DNA of 64,000 nt, from positions 124,001 to 188,000 of the forward strand of contig NZ_FOFV01000018.1 of assembly GCF_900111005.1 (NCBI RefSeq), read 5' to 3'. The DNA comes from Lentzea albida. Lineage in GTDB: Bacteria; Actinomycetota; Actinomycetes; Mycobacteriales; Pseudonocardiaceae. Both the position numbers and the translations under genes were made by a program. Each line of letters starts with the position of its first letter. Position 1 is the first letter of the stretch. Shown here in pieces: positions 1 to 8,213 of this stretch. The notes beneath the pieces are model-generated. The model made no database searches and had not been told where the DNA came from. It saw only the letters and a list, made by a program, of their open reading frames with translations.

Positions 1-140
1 ATTTCCGACCAACCAGCCGAACCGAAGTTCGTGGTGTCCTTCTCCTCGACCTCGGCCGCGACCTCGAGCTTGTTGCTCACGCCCGTCAGGTCAGCGCCAC
101 CAGTGAAGAGGCGGACATCCTGCAAGATGAACTTGCCCAC
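1..140 (-). CDS. Phage tail protein, N-terminal fragment
   Basis: The gene runs off the left edge, so only about 46 N-terminal residues are visible, read from a GTG at 140. The sequence begins VGKFILQDVRLFTGGADLT and continues with a KLEVAAEVEEKD stretch. This resembles the N-terminus of siphophage tail-tube or major tail proteins. It starts 4 bases after the stop of the upstream connector gene, and the position after the connector genes fits a tail gene. The family call rests on a short piece and on position, so it is moderate only. Confidence 0.5.
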   Translation of the reverse strand, partial: MGKFILQDVRLFTGGADLTGVSNKLEVAAEVEEKDTTNFGSAGWSE

Positions 141-143
141 GGT

Positions 144-554
144 TCAATCCCCCTCTCCGATGATGTGGATGTCGAGCTCAGCGCCGTAGAAGGTCACGCC
201 GTTGTGCACATAGAGCCGGTATCCGGCCACACGCCTCACCCTCAGGTCGTCGCACGCCCCGCCGAGGGTGGGGTCTGAATGAAGGGCTGCCTTCAGGGAC
301 AGCGGGCCGTCTCCTGCCAGGTAGCCCTTGAGTAGCCGCTGCCCGGAGCGGTCGGATCCGTGGGCCACCAGCACCTGGCACCGCACGGTGAGTTCGTCCA
401 TGCCACGCCCGAACGCCCGGTCGAACTCGATCTCGACCTCGACGGGAAAGAAGCACGGTGGGGCGATGCTGTCCGGCACGTACTCGAAGCACCGCAGTTC
501 AGGGATCGTGTTCGCGTTGTCTCGCAGGCCGACAAACACAGCCTCTACGTCCAC
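144..554 (-). CDS. Putative head-tail completion or tail terminator protein
   Basis: A 136-residue protein without membrane segments or a signal peptide. It sits between the gp6-like connector and the tail protein, where HK97-like phages encode the stopper, completion or tail-terminator proteins that join head to tail. The fragment GLRDNANTIPELRCFEYVP near the N-terminus is typical of actinophage proteins of this slot, which start with a short helix and then form a beta-sandwich. I do not recognise a named domain with certainty; the assignment comes mostly from order and size. Its stop lies 4 bases before the tail gene start, so the two are probably translated together. Confidence 0.55.
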   Translation of the reverse strand: MDVEAVFVGLRDNANTIPELRCFEYVPDSIAPPCFFPVEVEIEFDRAFGRGMDELTVRCQVLVAHGSDRSGQRLLKGYLAGDGPLSLKAALHSDPTLGGACDDLRVRRVAGYRLYVHNGVTFYGAELDIHIIGEGD

Positions 555-568
555 CTGGCCCTCCTGTT

Positions 569-1168
569 CTAGGCAAAGCCTGGTTTGGCGTAGGGCTGAA
601 TGAGGGCCTCGACGTCCGGATCCACGCGAGACACCCGGATCCCTCCCCAGTCGGCAGAGCCCATGACGCCCTCGGGGGAGTCCTTGCGTGCGAACAACCG
701 CGACGCCTGGATCAACGTCGCCTCGACGATCGCGTCCGGCACGGTCGGCCAGCCCCAGCGTGCGGTGACACGCAGGCGGGTGCGCGCACTGGAGATCGGC
801 CAGTTCAGCAACAACAGGCCCTCAATCGGCCAACTGTCCGCCAACGCGTTGTCCGGGTACGTCTCGTAGTTCGAGGCGCTGATCGTCGTCCATGACGAGT
901 CCCTGCCCACCTCGACGACGAGCCCTGTGGCGGAGCCGATGTCCGGCAACAGGAACAGGTCCCCGTCGTCGTGGCGCACCACCCGGTCACGCGGGTTGAA
1001 CATCTTCGCCGTAGCGCTGGCGTCCAGGTCGAACCTGCGGCCACACCGGTTGTCGATGCCACGTGACGCCGCCGCCAACGCCCGGTTCAGCAGATCATCA
1101 TCGTCGGTGTCAGTGATGCGTGGCCGATTCTTCAGCTGGATCAGCGTCGCGTAGTCCGCCGCCATCAT
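569..1168 (-). CDS. Head-tail connector protein, HK97 gp6-like
   Basis: A 199-residue virion assembly protein. The N-terminal part (DYATLIQLKNRPRIT, then DDDLLNRALAAASRGIDNRCGRRF) matches the alpha-helical gp6-type head-tail adaptor: a short first helix, then a second helix ending in a CGRRF-like motif that forms the ring below the portal. The middle is beta-rich and the C-terminal helix (IVEATLIQASRLFARKDS) is typical of the family. Its ATG overlaps the stop of the preceding small gene by 4 bases, showing coupling in the late operon. Length and place after the capsid gene agree with the call. Confidence 0.8.
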   Translation of the reverse strand: MMAADYATLIQLKNRPRITDTDDDDLLNRALAAASRGIDNRCGRRFDLDASATAKMFNPRDRVVRHDDGDLFLLPDIGSATGLVVEVGRDSSWTTISASNYETYPDNALADSWPIEGLLLLNWPISSARTRLRVTARWGWPTVPDAIVEATLIQASRLFARKDSPEGVMGSADWGGIRVSRVDPDVEALIQPYAKPGFA

Positions 1169-1323
1169 GACTCCTTGCGGCGACGCTTCGGCGGCTCGAC
1201 CGGCTCGAACAGCCGGCCTCGACCGTCCTGTGCCACGTGCTCATCGGCCGCGACGAGCTGCCCCGCGGTGTACTCGACACCCTCGAAGGTGAACGTCTCC
1301 TTGGCGCGCAGCATGTCCGCCAT
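1165..1323 (-). CDS. Small phage protein, unknown function
   Basis: A 52-residue protein starting MADMLRAKETFTFEGVEYT, with a basic C-terminus (PPKRRRKES). The ATG at 1323 is preferred over one 30 bases upstream because GGAGG lies 7 bases before it. Small proteins with an 'FEGVEY.AGQLV' core are common between capsid and connector genes in actinophages and may be minor head proteins, but no function is known to me. It overlaps the connector gene by 4 bases. Confidence 0.6.
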   Translation of the reverse strand: MADMLRAKETFTFEGVEYTAGQLVAADEHVAQDGRGRLFEPVEPPKRRRKES

Positions 1324-1349
1324 CGCCGTACCTCCTTCGTGGGTCTTCG

Positions 1350-1550
1350 TCATCGGGTCTGCTGCTTGGGCTGCGCCTTGGTGTTCTTCGGCGCGTTGCG
1401 CGGGTTGAAGTTGCGAAGCTTGAGCTGCTCGTCCACCTGCGACACCCGTTCGTCCAGGCCGCGGGCGACGTAGCCTTCTCGCTCACGCAACAGCGCAGCC
1501 ACGAAGGGGTCTTCGGTCGCCGACGCCTCAGCGGTCTTGTCGTCCTGCAT
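1350..1550 (-). CDS. Small charged phage protein, unknown function
   Basis: A 66-residue, highly charged protein (MQDDKTAEASATEDPFVAALLREREGY at its N-terminus, a lysine/glutamine-rich C-terminus). It is probably largely helical, with a coiled-coil-like middle (VDEQLKLRN). It is the first gene after the hairpin that follows the capsid gene. No known domain is recognised. A role in head assembly is only a guess from position. Confidence 0.55.
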   Translation of the reverse strand: MQDDKTAEASATEDPFVAALLREREGYVARGLDERVSQVDEQLKLRNFNPRNAPKNTKAQPKQQTR

Positions 1551-1575
1551 GGCGTTCTCCTTGGCGGTAAAGAGA

Positions 1576-1603
1576 AGGGGAGCCGTCCGCCAACGGCTCC
1601 CCT
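1576..1603 (-). terminator. Intrinsic terminator after the capsid gene
   Basis: A perfect 11-bp inverted repeat (AGGGGAGCCGT, 6-base loop, ACGGCTCCCCT) lies 16 bases beyond the capsid stop. In the leftward direction it is followed by TCTCTTT. It probably lowers transcription of the connector genes compared with the capsid gene, a common way to set capsid excess. Confidence 0.7.
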
Positions 1604-1618
1604 CCAGTCAGGAATGGA

Positions 1619-3007
1619 TCAGAACGTCGGCGCGACCAGGCCGGTGCCGCCGACCTTGCCCATGCCGTTGGTGTAGCGACCGAACGTGTAGGCGAAGTAG
1701 CCGTAGACCACGAGCAGGACGCCGAGGTTCGCGGCCTTGACCTGCTCCGCCCGGATGTACAGCGGGGCGTTCGGGTCCTCCCACAGGTGGCACTCGTCCT
1801 TGGGGGTCACGTAGATCTCGTCCTCGTTGGTGCCCGCACCGAGGTTCGTGGCGATGTTGTTGTCAACGATCACCAGCATGCCGTTGGGGAGAACACCGCG
1901 GACGCCCTTGCCGTAGCCAGCACCGGTGTTGACGCCACCGGCCTGGGTCGGGATGGACGGCTGCGAGATGAACGGCCACGTGGACGACACCTGCGACTGC
2001 AGCCAGTTCCACCGACGCGAGTGCATCGTGACGTGGGTCGGCATGGCCTGCGCCAGGAGCGCCGCCTCCACGTTCGCGTTCGCGTTGAGGATCTTCGGGT
2101 ACAGCTCGGCCGCAGTCGGCGACGCGTCGGTGTAGGCCACCGCCTGAGCGATCGCGGACAGACCGGTCGTCGCCTGCGTGATCAGGGTCGAGTCCAGCGT
2201 GGTGGCGTACCGCTTGAACAGGTCCTGCAGCGTGACGTCGTCGATGCCAGTACCGCGGTCGATCGCCTGCCGGGAGATCGTCTGCTGACCAGCAGCGGTC
2301 TGGACCGGGATCGACAGCGGGGTGTCGTCCATGTTGGTCTCGGACGCCGCGTCGTTCTGGTTGGCCTGCAGCGCCACCGAGGAGGCGGTGGTGATCCGGG
2401 AGATCTCCACCGTCATGCCCGACTCGGGCAGCTCGTGCGGGGTGCAAGCCTCGTCCGCGAACGGCCGAACCGCTGCGGTGGCCGGCGCGTACATGTCCGT
2501 CAGGTACTGGGGAACCGTGAGGCCGGTGAAGTTGCCCGTGCCGGTGGCGCGCTGCAAGTACTGGGCGCGCTCCACACGCTCCTCCGCCATGTGGCGGTCG
2601 AGCCGCTCCCGCGCCTCGTAGTCGCCGTTGGCGTGAGCGCGGGTGACGTCCCACAGGAACTTCTTGCCGTTGCGGTCCTGGTCGGGACGGTAGGTGCGAG
2701 CCTCCGCACCGACACGCGCCACCTGGTCGTAGGCCGGCGGACGAGCGGCACCAGGGGCGACCTCACGCTGGAGGCGGTCCGCAGCGTCGTCGCGGGCCTG
2801 CTCCTCTTCGAGGCTCTTGACGCGCTCCTGCATGGCGTCAAGCTCGCCGTCGAGCGCGTCCTTCGCGGCACGCAGCTCGGTCACCTTCGCCTCGTCGGGG
2901 GCGTCCTGTGCACGAAGCTCGTTGAGCTCCGTCGCCTTCTTGTTGCGCTCCGTCAGCTTCGTGGCCATCTGGCCCCGAATCTGCGCCATGAGCTGGGCGA
3001 TCGTCAT
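1619..3007 (-). CDS. Major capsid protein, HK97 family
   Basis: A 462-residue HK97-fold capsid subunit. Residues 1 to about 90 are a charged coiled coil (QMATKLTERNKKATELNEL, then DALDGELDAMQERVKSLEEE), which is the delta/scaffold domain removed by the prohead protease encoded two genes upstream in the transcript. The rest matches phage major capsid proteins: the 'GLTVPQYL' entry into the mature part, the beta-rich middle with 'AIDRGTGIDDVTLQDL', and a C-terminal 'AEQVKAANLGVLLVVYGYFA' strand pair. GAGAGAGGAGC precedes the ATG. A terminator hairpin follows the gene, in keeping with the high expression expected of a capsid. Confidence 0.93.
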   Translation of the reverse strand: MTIAQLMAQIRGQMATKLTERNKKATELNELRAQDAPDEAKVTELRAAKDALDGELDAMQERVKSLEEEQARDDAADRLQREVAPGAARPPAYDQVARVGAEARTYRPDQDRNGKKFLWDVTRAHANGDYEARERLDRHMAEERVERAQYLQRATGTGNFTGLTVPQYLTDMYAPATAAVRPFADEACTPHELPESGMTVEISRITTASSVALQANQNDAASETNMDDTPLSIPVQTAAGQQTISRQAIDRGTGIDDVTLQDLFKRYATTLDSTLITQATTGLSAIAQAVAYTDASPTAAELYPKILNANANVEAALLAQAMPTHVTMHSRRWNWLQSQVSSTWPFISQPSIPTQAGGVNTGAGYGKGVRGVLPNGMLVIVDNNIATNLGAGTNEDEIYVTPKDECHLWEDPNAPLYIRAEQVKAANLGVLLVVYGYFAYTFGRYTNGMGKVGGTGLVAPTF

Positions 3008-3141
3008 GATCGCTCCTCTCTCCCACGCTGGGCGGGGAATCGGGTTGGGTGATGGCCCTGCGGACAGCAGGCAGCGACGCTCAGGCCAGGCGCATGGCGC
3101 GGCGCGAACGTTGTGTGCGCGAAGTAGCAGGGGGTTGCGCG

Positions 3142-3954
3142 TCAGATGACGCGCAGTCGCGTGTCCTCATCGGTGATGAGCGACCGCGAAGCGGTAGGGG
3201 CCAGGCGGGCGCGGAGCGTCTCGAACGCCACACGGGCCTGGTCGTCGTCGAACTGGCGGACCAGGTCGAGCGGGTCTGCGGTGGCACGCAGCCCGGAACC
3301 CGTGGTGTGCGGGTTCGCTCCGTAGCCGACGATCGCCACGTCGCCGCGGTGAATGTCGACCTCTTCGATGTGGTACTCCATCCAGTCCGGAGACCAGGAG
3401 CCACGTGTGATGGAGAACTTGAACGACATCTCGTCGATCAGTCCACTGCGGAGCTTCGGCACGATGTAGTCGACGTCGCGGTCCTGCGGGTCGAGCTTCG
3501 GTGCGAGCACGTGCAAGCCGGTCTCGTCCTCGGCCAGCGTCAGCGAGCCGTTGGTGGTGCGGGCGATTCGGCGAAGGTCCTGGTGCTGCAACACGAGCGG
3601 CACGTCCAGGTCCGCACGGGCCAGGGTGGTGGCGAACGCACCGGGGCTGACCTTCTCGACGTACGGGCCGAACATGTCCCACATCTCGTAGGACGCGTCG
3701 GTGACCGACGCCCAGCCCTCGTAGGTGAGTAGGCCGCTTGTGTCGTCGGACGCTCGCACGTCCAGGCCGCGCACGCGGGAGGTCACTCGCGCCGGAGCGG
3801 TCGAGTCCTCCGCGTTGCGCCGCTGACGAGGACGGTCGGCCGGCGCACGGTAGCCACCCATGCCCTGCACCGGGTTCTTGGACTGGCGTTCCTGTGCGGC
3901 TGCTGGGTACATGTCGCGGCGCGACAGGCCAGCGAGCCAAGGTGCATCGGTCAC
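3142..3954 (-). CDS. HK97 family prohead protease (peptidase U35)
   Basis: A 270-residue prohead protease that trims the scaffold part of the capsid protein during maturation. After a basic N-terminal region the core (LTYEGWASVTDASYEM, VSPGAFATTL, VLQHQDL, SFKFSI) matches the family. The His of LQHQD (about residue 120) and the Ser of the MSFKF motif (about residue 170) are the expected catalytic pair. The C-terminal 100 residues are longer than the minimal enzyme and may hold a cleavable targeting segment. The start overlaps the portal stop by 4 bases. A 134-base gap without a gene separates it from the capsid gene. Confidence 0.9.
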   Translation of the reverse strand: MTDAPWLAGLSRRDMYPAAAQERQSKNPVQGMGGYRAPADRPRQRRNAEDSTAPARVTSRVRGLDVRASDDTSGLLTYEGWASVTDASYEMWDMFGPYVEKVSPGAFATTLARADLDVPLVLQHQDLRRIARTTNGSLTLAEDETGLHVLAPKLDPQDRDVDYIVPKLRSGLIDEMSFKFSITRGSWSPDWMEYHIEEVDIHRGDVAIVGYGANPHTTGSGLRATADPLDLVRQFDDDQARVAFETLRARLAPTASRSLITDEDTRLRVI

Positions 3955-5111
3955 GACGTCGCTCCTGACGCGGTAGTGGGCTGGGTTCGCGTCGGCCAGA
4001 ACCGATCGAACTCGGCGAGTTGCTCTTCGGTGAACGGAAGGCGGTTGTCGATCGCACGCGCTTCGGACGGGGCGAGCAAGCGATCCTTGACCTGCTGGCC
4101 CAGCACCTTCGCCCGCGTCTCCGGGTCCATCCGCAAGATCGCGTCACTGTTGAGCTTCACGAACCGCGGCTTCGGCAGCAGGTCACTCAGCGCCATCTCG
4201 CGGCGGAACACCACCGGGCCCAAGTTCATGATGATGAACTGCAGGTTGCGCTGACTGATATTGGCGTAGGTGATGGCCTGGCCGGAGACCGCGGCTTCGA
4301 TCAGGTCCGCCGGGCAACCGAAGAACCGTGCGATGTCAGTGATGCCGTACTGCAGCATCGACAGGAACGACTCGTCCGCAGTGTCCGCAGACAGGGCGTT
4401 GAGCTCCCAGTCCGAGCCGTGCACGAACACGTCACCGGCCGCGACAGTCGCCCTGTACTTCTGCTTGATCGCGTCCGATTCCCTGGGGTTCAGCGTCTTC
4501 GCCGTGTTCTTCAGCGACGCCGCGGGGATCGCTCCGCCCTGGAACCAGTCCAAGCTGAACTGCTGTGCGGACAGGTACTGCTGGATCGAGAAGGCCGCGT
4601 ACTGCAACGGCGACATGCCCAGCGGGTTGCCGGAGTGCGGGTACTGCCGCTCATGCCAAATCTGGTACGGCTCGTACTTCTTGCCGCCGATCGTCCAACC
4701 AGTGATCTCGCTGCCGGTGCCCTTCACGGACACCGTGCTCAGGTCCTGCAGCTCAATGCGGGCCGGAAACCCGAGGCCGTCAAAGGCGGTGATGATGCCC
4801 ACCGCGTTGCCGTGGCCGTCCAAGTCGTTCTGCGACATCCACAGCCACTCGTGCATCTTGACCTTCGCCCCGCCAGGTGCGAGGAGCACCGGAGGCTTGG
4901 CCACCTCTACCTGCAGATCACCCATCTTGCGGTAGGCGTCCACGGGCATCGTCGACAGCAGGTCGGCGCGCAACCGGCGGCACGCCCACACGGCGCTGTG
5001 CCTGCGCGCCATCTCGTCGTTCACCGCGACACCGCTGGTGCGCGTCGCGGTTCGGTCCGCAACCAGCTGCGACGCATCGGGCATGGGCAGGTTGCGAGAG
5101 AACAGGCTCAC
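3951..5111 (-). CDS. Phage portal protein, HK97 family
   Basis: A 386-residue portal protein forming the dodecameric DNA entry ring at one capsid vertex. Family signatures are visible: 'VWACRRLRADLLSTMP' near residue 45 and 'YPHSGNPLGMSPLQYAA' near residue 160. The 'FFGCPADLIEAA' segment and the long C-terminal helix with 'ETRAKVLGQQVKDRLL' also match. The start is GTG, overlapping the stop of the preceding membrane protein gene in GTGA. It is followed with a 4-base overlap by the protease gene, the usual portal-protease-capsid order. Confidence 0.92.
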   Translation of the reverse strand: MSLFSRNLPMPDASQLVADRTATRTSGVAVNDEMARRHSAVWACRRLRADLLSTMPVDAYRKMGDLQVEVAKPPVLLAPGGAKVKMHEWLWMSQNDLDGHGNAVGIITAFDGLGFPARIELQDLSTVSVKGTGSEITGWTIGGKKYEPYQIWHERQYPHSGNPLGMSPLQYAAFSIQQYLSAQQFSLDWFQGGAIPAASLKNTAKTLNPRESDAIKQKYRATVAAGDVFVHGSDWELNALSADTADESFLSMLQYGITDIARFFGCPADLIEAAVSGQAITYANISQRNLQFIIMNLGPVVFRREMALSDLLPKPRFVKLNSDAILRMDPETRAKVLGQQVKDRLLAPSEARAIDNRLPFTEEQLAEFDRFWPTRTQPTTASGATS

Positions 5112-5356
5112 GTGCCCTCACCTCCACGCAGTCGACGCAACCGCGTCGCAACCCACTCGCCAAGCTGCCCCAGCCACTTCGGGCGCACAGCACCCTTCGA
5201 GACCCAGACGATCACCCGCGAACCAGCCAGCAACACGACAGCAGACGCCGTGACACAAGCCAGGCCGACAAGGGGGAACAGTGCGGCGCCGATCCCGAAC
5301 GCCAGCAGCACCAGCCCCGCCAGGTCGAGAACGGTCGTCACCCTTTCCAGGGACAT
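5108..5356 (-). CDS. Small two-helix membrane protein of the phage head module
   Basis: An 82-residue protein with two hydrophobic helices (about residues 12-28 and 31-48) and a basic C-terminus ending RRLRGGEGT. It is placed between terminase large subunit and portal, where actinophages often encode one small membrane or charged protein. Function unknown. It is coupled to the portal gene by a 4-base overlap. Confidence 0.6.
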   Translation of the reverse strand: MSLERVTTVLDLAGLVLLAFGIGAALFPLVGLACVTASAVVLLAGSRVIVWVSKGAVRPKWLGQLGEWVATRLRRLRGGEGT

Positions 5357-5366
5357 GCGGCCCTCC

Positions 5367-6956
5367 TCACCCGATGCTGTCCATCACGTCGTATTCCTCT
5401 TCGACCAGCAGCGGTGCGCGGGTCTTGTACGCCCATTGGGCTTCCGTGATCACCACGAGCGGGCAGGTGTCCGCCTCTGCGTTCTTGCGCGCCCAGGCCA
5501 CCGTGTCGCCGGACTCCCGGGTCTTCGCGCCAGACACCGAGGCGTCCAGCGGTGGCTGTCCTTTGTGTCGGAGGGTGCCGTCGCGCACCGCGTCGAGAAG
5601 TTGGCCGCATGCTGCCGACATGTCCGCCGCTGACAGCACGATCAGGTCACCGCGTTCAGGCTTGTTCGGGTCCTCCGGAACCGTCATGCCAGCAGCGGTC
5701 AGTTCAGGCTTCATCGACTTGTAGGTGCCGGTCGCCATCGCGATCGCGATCGGGTTCAACTCCCGCTTCAGTTCCGCGAGGCGCTCGACCATCCACCCGG
5801 TGCCGGGCCGGTAGTCGGCAAGCTGCGTGTGCCCGAGGCCGTCAGCCCGCGGGCCGTACACACCGATCGCCGCGTAGTCGCGCTTCGGCGAGATGTCCAC
5901 CGCCAGCGCCACATCACCGGCACGGTGTGAGTCCTGGTCAAGCAGCTTCGCCCACTGGCCCACGTCGATCGCCCTACCGCCAAGGTCAGGCACCCGAACA
6001 CAGAGGTGCTCGGTCAGGAACGTCTCGTCGGGGTCGGAGTCCAAGAACCCTTGCAGCGTCTCGACGCTGATCGTGTACCCGAGGGCCGGGTTCGCCTGCG
6101 CCCATGCCTCAGGGTCACGCATCCGGCAGTCCGGACCGTGGAGCTCGCCAGGCTTCCGCTCGCAGTCACAGCGGATGTCGTCTGGTGCAGACCACTCGAA
6201 CATCCCTGTGCCAGGACTGGCGATCTGCGGGTTCAGGGCAGCCGCACGGCCCTTTGCCTGGAGGTCGTTCAGCACCACGGAGCGGTTGTCGCCGGCGTTC
6301 GAGTACGCCCAGATCTGCGCGTGTGGCCGGGCGGTCGTCGTCTTCGTGACCGCGGCCCACGAGTCCCAGTTCAGGTGTTCCCGGAGCTCGTCCAGGCCGA
6401 CATCGTCACCGGAGAGGCCACGACCACCGCGCCGTGAAGCCGCACGAACCTTCCAGCGGGATCCGCTGGTGAGCTTCAGTGTCTTCTTGCCGTTGACGAG
6501 GACGACGTCCTCAAGCTCCGGAGCCAGTTCCTCGTGGGCCTCGATGATGTCCTTCGCCGACGCCCAGGTCTCCTCTGCGGTGTCGAGATCCTGCGCCGTG
6601 GTGAGCACCAAGGGCACACCGAGCACGAACATCTTGAACAGGTTCTTGATTTCGACGATCTTCGTCTTGCCGTTCTGTCTCGCGACCATCACCAACACGG
6701 TGCGGAAGCGGAACCGGCCGTCCGGCAACAGTTCGAGCGCGTGGATGAACAGCCAGCGCTGCCACGGCAACGGCGGGATGCCCAGCGTCTCCGTAGCGAA
6801 CTCCGTAGCCAGGAAGCCCTTGGAGGTAGCCGGCGTCAACGCGCATCCACACCCGCACGGACCGGGAGGACCGGTGACGAGCGGAGGGGTGAAGAGCCTA
6901 GGAGTCGTCTTCCCCAGCAGTGGATGCTGCGGCGGCAGCTGCGCGGATGCGAGCAA
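5367..6956 (-). CDS. terL: Terminase large subunit
   Basis: A 529-residue DNA-packaging motor. The ATPase half carries the Walker A-like motif VARQNGKTK (about residue 90), a Walker B-like GLDELREH (about residue 190) and 'LTTAQDLDTAEETW'. The nuclease half carries the acidic motif ALAVDISPKRDYAAIG (about residue 345) and C-terminal acidic residues. The N-terminal TPRLFTPPLVTG resembles many actinophage terminases. No ATG or GTG is available at the 5' end, so the start is taken as TTG at 6956, overlapping terS by 59 bases. The length is normal for the family. Confidence 0.92.
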   Translation of the reverse strand: MLASAQLPPQHPLLGKTTPRLFTPPLVTGPPGPCGCGCALTPATSKGFLATEFATETLGIPPLPWQRWLFIHALELLPDGRFRFRTVLVMVARQNGKTKIVEIKNLFKMFVLGVPLVLTTAQDLDTAEETWASAKDIIEAHEELAPELEDVVLVNGKKTLKLTSGSRWKVRAASRRGGRGLSGDDVGLDELREHLNWDSWAAVTKTTTARPHAQIWAYSNAGDNRSVVLNDLQAKGRAAALNPQIASPGTGMFEWSAPDDIRCDCERKPGELHGPDCRMRDPEAWAQANPALGYTISVETLQGFLDSDPDETFLTEHLCVRVPDLGGRAIDVGQWAKLLDQDSHRAGDVALAVDISPKRDYAAIGVYGPRADGLGHTQLADYRPGTGWMVERLAELKRELNPIAIAMATGTYKSMKPELTAAGMTVPEDPNKPERGDLIVLSAADMSAACGQLLDAVRDGTLRHKGQPPLDASVSGAKTRESGDTVAWARKNAEADTCPLVVITEAQWAYKTRAPLLVEEEYDVMDSIG

Positions 6957-7332
6957 GGCTGCCCCCGATCGGCTCTTCGGCCTTCATCGCCTTCCGGGCA
7001 ACCGGGGTGCCGCCGAGGTCACGCAAGACCCCTTGCAGCTGCTGGCCCAACCAGCCGATCGTCTTCGTGGCGTTGCAGTCCGCTTCGAGCTTCTGGAGAC
7101 GCTTGTAGGCGGAGGGGTCCTCGATCAGCTCACGGCGCAGCGCGGCGAACTCCTCCGCCCTGTCCACTGCCTGCTCGATCTCGTCGGCGTACTTCAGTGC
7201 CAGCGCCTTGATGGCCTCGTCTGACGGCTTGAGCCAGGCCATGCCGCCGATCGCGTCGGCGACCGCGTCCCTCAGGTCGGGAGCCTTCTTGCGAGCCCTA
7301 GACGGGACGCTGCGGAGCTTGCGCTCAGCCAT
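6898..7332 (-). CDS. terS: Putative terminase small subunit
   Basis: A 144-residue protein directly before the large terminase gene and overlapping it. It starts with a basic region (MAERKLRSVPSRARKKAPDL). The middle is helical and the end Ala-rich; 'PSAYKRLQKLEADCNATKTIGWLGQQLQ' resembles the helical oligomerisation part of P27-like small terminases. The expected role is binding of the packaging site and start of DNA cleavage by TerL. GGGAGGGCTG precedes the ATG. Sequence similarity is weak by eye, so the call leans on gene order. Confidence 0.75.
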   Translation of the reverse strand: MAERKLRSVPSRARKKAPDLRDAVADAIGGMAWLKPSDEAIKALALKYADEIEQAVDRAEEFAALRRELIEDPSAYKRLQKLEADCNATKTIGWLGQQLQGVLRDLGGTPVARKAMKAEEPIGGSLARIRAAAAAASTAGEDDS

Positions 7333-7356
7333 CAGCCCTCCCCTCCACCTGCTCGA

Positions 7357-7379
7357 CCCCCCGGGGCAGCCTCGGGGGG
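7357..7379. other. Strong GC hairpin in the terS leader
   Basis: A 7-bp perfect stem (CCCCCCG and CGGGGGG) with a 9-base loop lies between the terS start and the pair of direct repeats to its right. It may end upstream transcripts or be part of the packaging site; there is no T-run on either side. Confidence 0.45.
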
Positions 7380-7434
7380 AGATACAGGAAGCGTTGGCGC
7401 GAGGTGCGTCAGGGCCCCTGCCCTAAAAGAAAAC

Positions 7435-7499
7435 CGCAGGTCAGAGGCTTGCGACTCGGTCATAGGTGATCACTGCGTTTGCGCAGGTCAGAGGCTTGC
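7435..7499. repeat. Pair of 18-bp direct repeats upstream of terS (possible packaging site)
   Basis: The 18-mer CGCAGGTCAGAGGCTTGC occurs exactly at 7435-7452 and 7482-7499, 47 bases apart. The 205-base stretch 7333-7537 holds no gene but holds these repeats and a GC hairpin. Its place just upstream of the terminase small subunit gene is where cos or pac sites and TerS-binding repeats usually lie. The packaging role is inferred from position. Confidence 0.5.
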
Positions 7500-7537
7500 A
7501 GTTGCGTTCACTCGTGTGCCTCGTCATCGCTTGAGCC

Positions 7538-7807
7538 TCAGGCAGCGGCGAGGGGAGGCGGAGGTGGCTCGTCGGCAGGTGGTGTCCACCCGAAGCGCTG
7601 CAGCAGTTCGGCCACATCGGGCGCGAGGTACAGCTGGGTGTCGCCTTCCCATCCGGTCTCCAGGGCGACGAGCGTCAGCTCTGCCCGTGTCTTCGCGGGG
7701 CTGGGATCGAGGTGGACCGTTGCCCTTGTGACCAGGTGGCTGATGTCCTGGCCGTCCAGGATCACGCTCTTGGCCGTGAGCTGTAGGTGTCCGCGTGGTG
7801 CTGGCAT
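7538..7807 (-). CDS. Hypothetical phage protein
   Basis: An 89-residue protein with a beta-rich core (HLQLTAKSVILDGQDIS, then RATVHLDP and AELTLVALE) and a proline-rich end. GAGAGGGCACCGCC precedes the ATG. It lies between the HNH endonuclease and terminase genes. The 'ILDGQDISHLV' stretch is like small actinophage proteins of unknown role found near the terminase. I cannot assign a function. Confidence 0.6.
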   Translation of the reverse strand: MPAPRGHLQLTAKSVILDGQDISHLVTRATVHLDPSPAKTRAELTLVALETGWEGDTQLYLAPDVAELLQRFGWTPPADEPPPPPLAAA

Positions 7808-7819
7808 GGCGGTGCCCTC

Positions 7820-8182
7820 TCAGATGGTGCTGATGTCGACGCTGAGCGTCGTGTGGGTCCTGTTGCCGCGGGCCTGGTTGGTGCGGGCCGTGTTGCAGCC
7901 GCGGTGTGCCAGCCGGCAGTTGTTGCGGTCGAGTGGTGGGCCGCCATCACGCAGGGCTTGGACGTGGTCGACCGTGCGGGACTTGGCGTGTTCCTGCGGG
8001 AGGTCTTGGTTGACCCACGTGCCGCAGATCCAGCAGTGGGATTCCTCGGCGAACACGGTGTGCTTGAGGCGTTCCCACGGGCGTCCGCTTCGGAGTCGGG
8101 CGCAGCAGGTCTTGCAGCGGACGCTGATGGCGGGGAGGCCGCAGTCCATGCAGGGCACGGTGAGCGTGACGTCACAGGACAT
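7820..8182 (-). CDS. HNH endonuclease
   Basis: A 120-residue HNH nuclease. Two zinc-binding CxxC pairs are visible: CMDCG with CKTCC near the N-terminus, and CWICG in the middle. The HNH core reads VDHVQAL, GGPPLDRNNCRLAHRGCN, supplying the conserved His, Asn and His. Free HNH proteins next to terminase genes are common in HK97-like phages, where they are needed for cos cleavage together with TerL. The place here, two genes before terS, supports that role. AGGAGC precedes the ATG. Confidence 0.88.
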   Translation of the reverse strand: MSCDVTLTVPCMDCGLPAISVRCKTCCARLRSGRPWERLKHTVFAEESHCWICGTWVNQDLPQEHAKSRTVDHVQALRDGGPPLDRNNCRLAHRGCNTARTNQARGNRTHTTLSVDISTI

Positions 8183-8213
8183 GTGTCACGCTCCTGTCGC
8201 GTGACGTGTTTGG

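Noticed and set aside
7435..7499. CRISPR array
   Set aside because: Only two repeat copies, with no regular spacers and no cas genes in the window.
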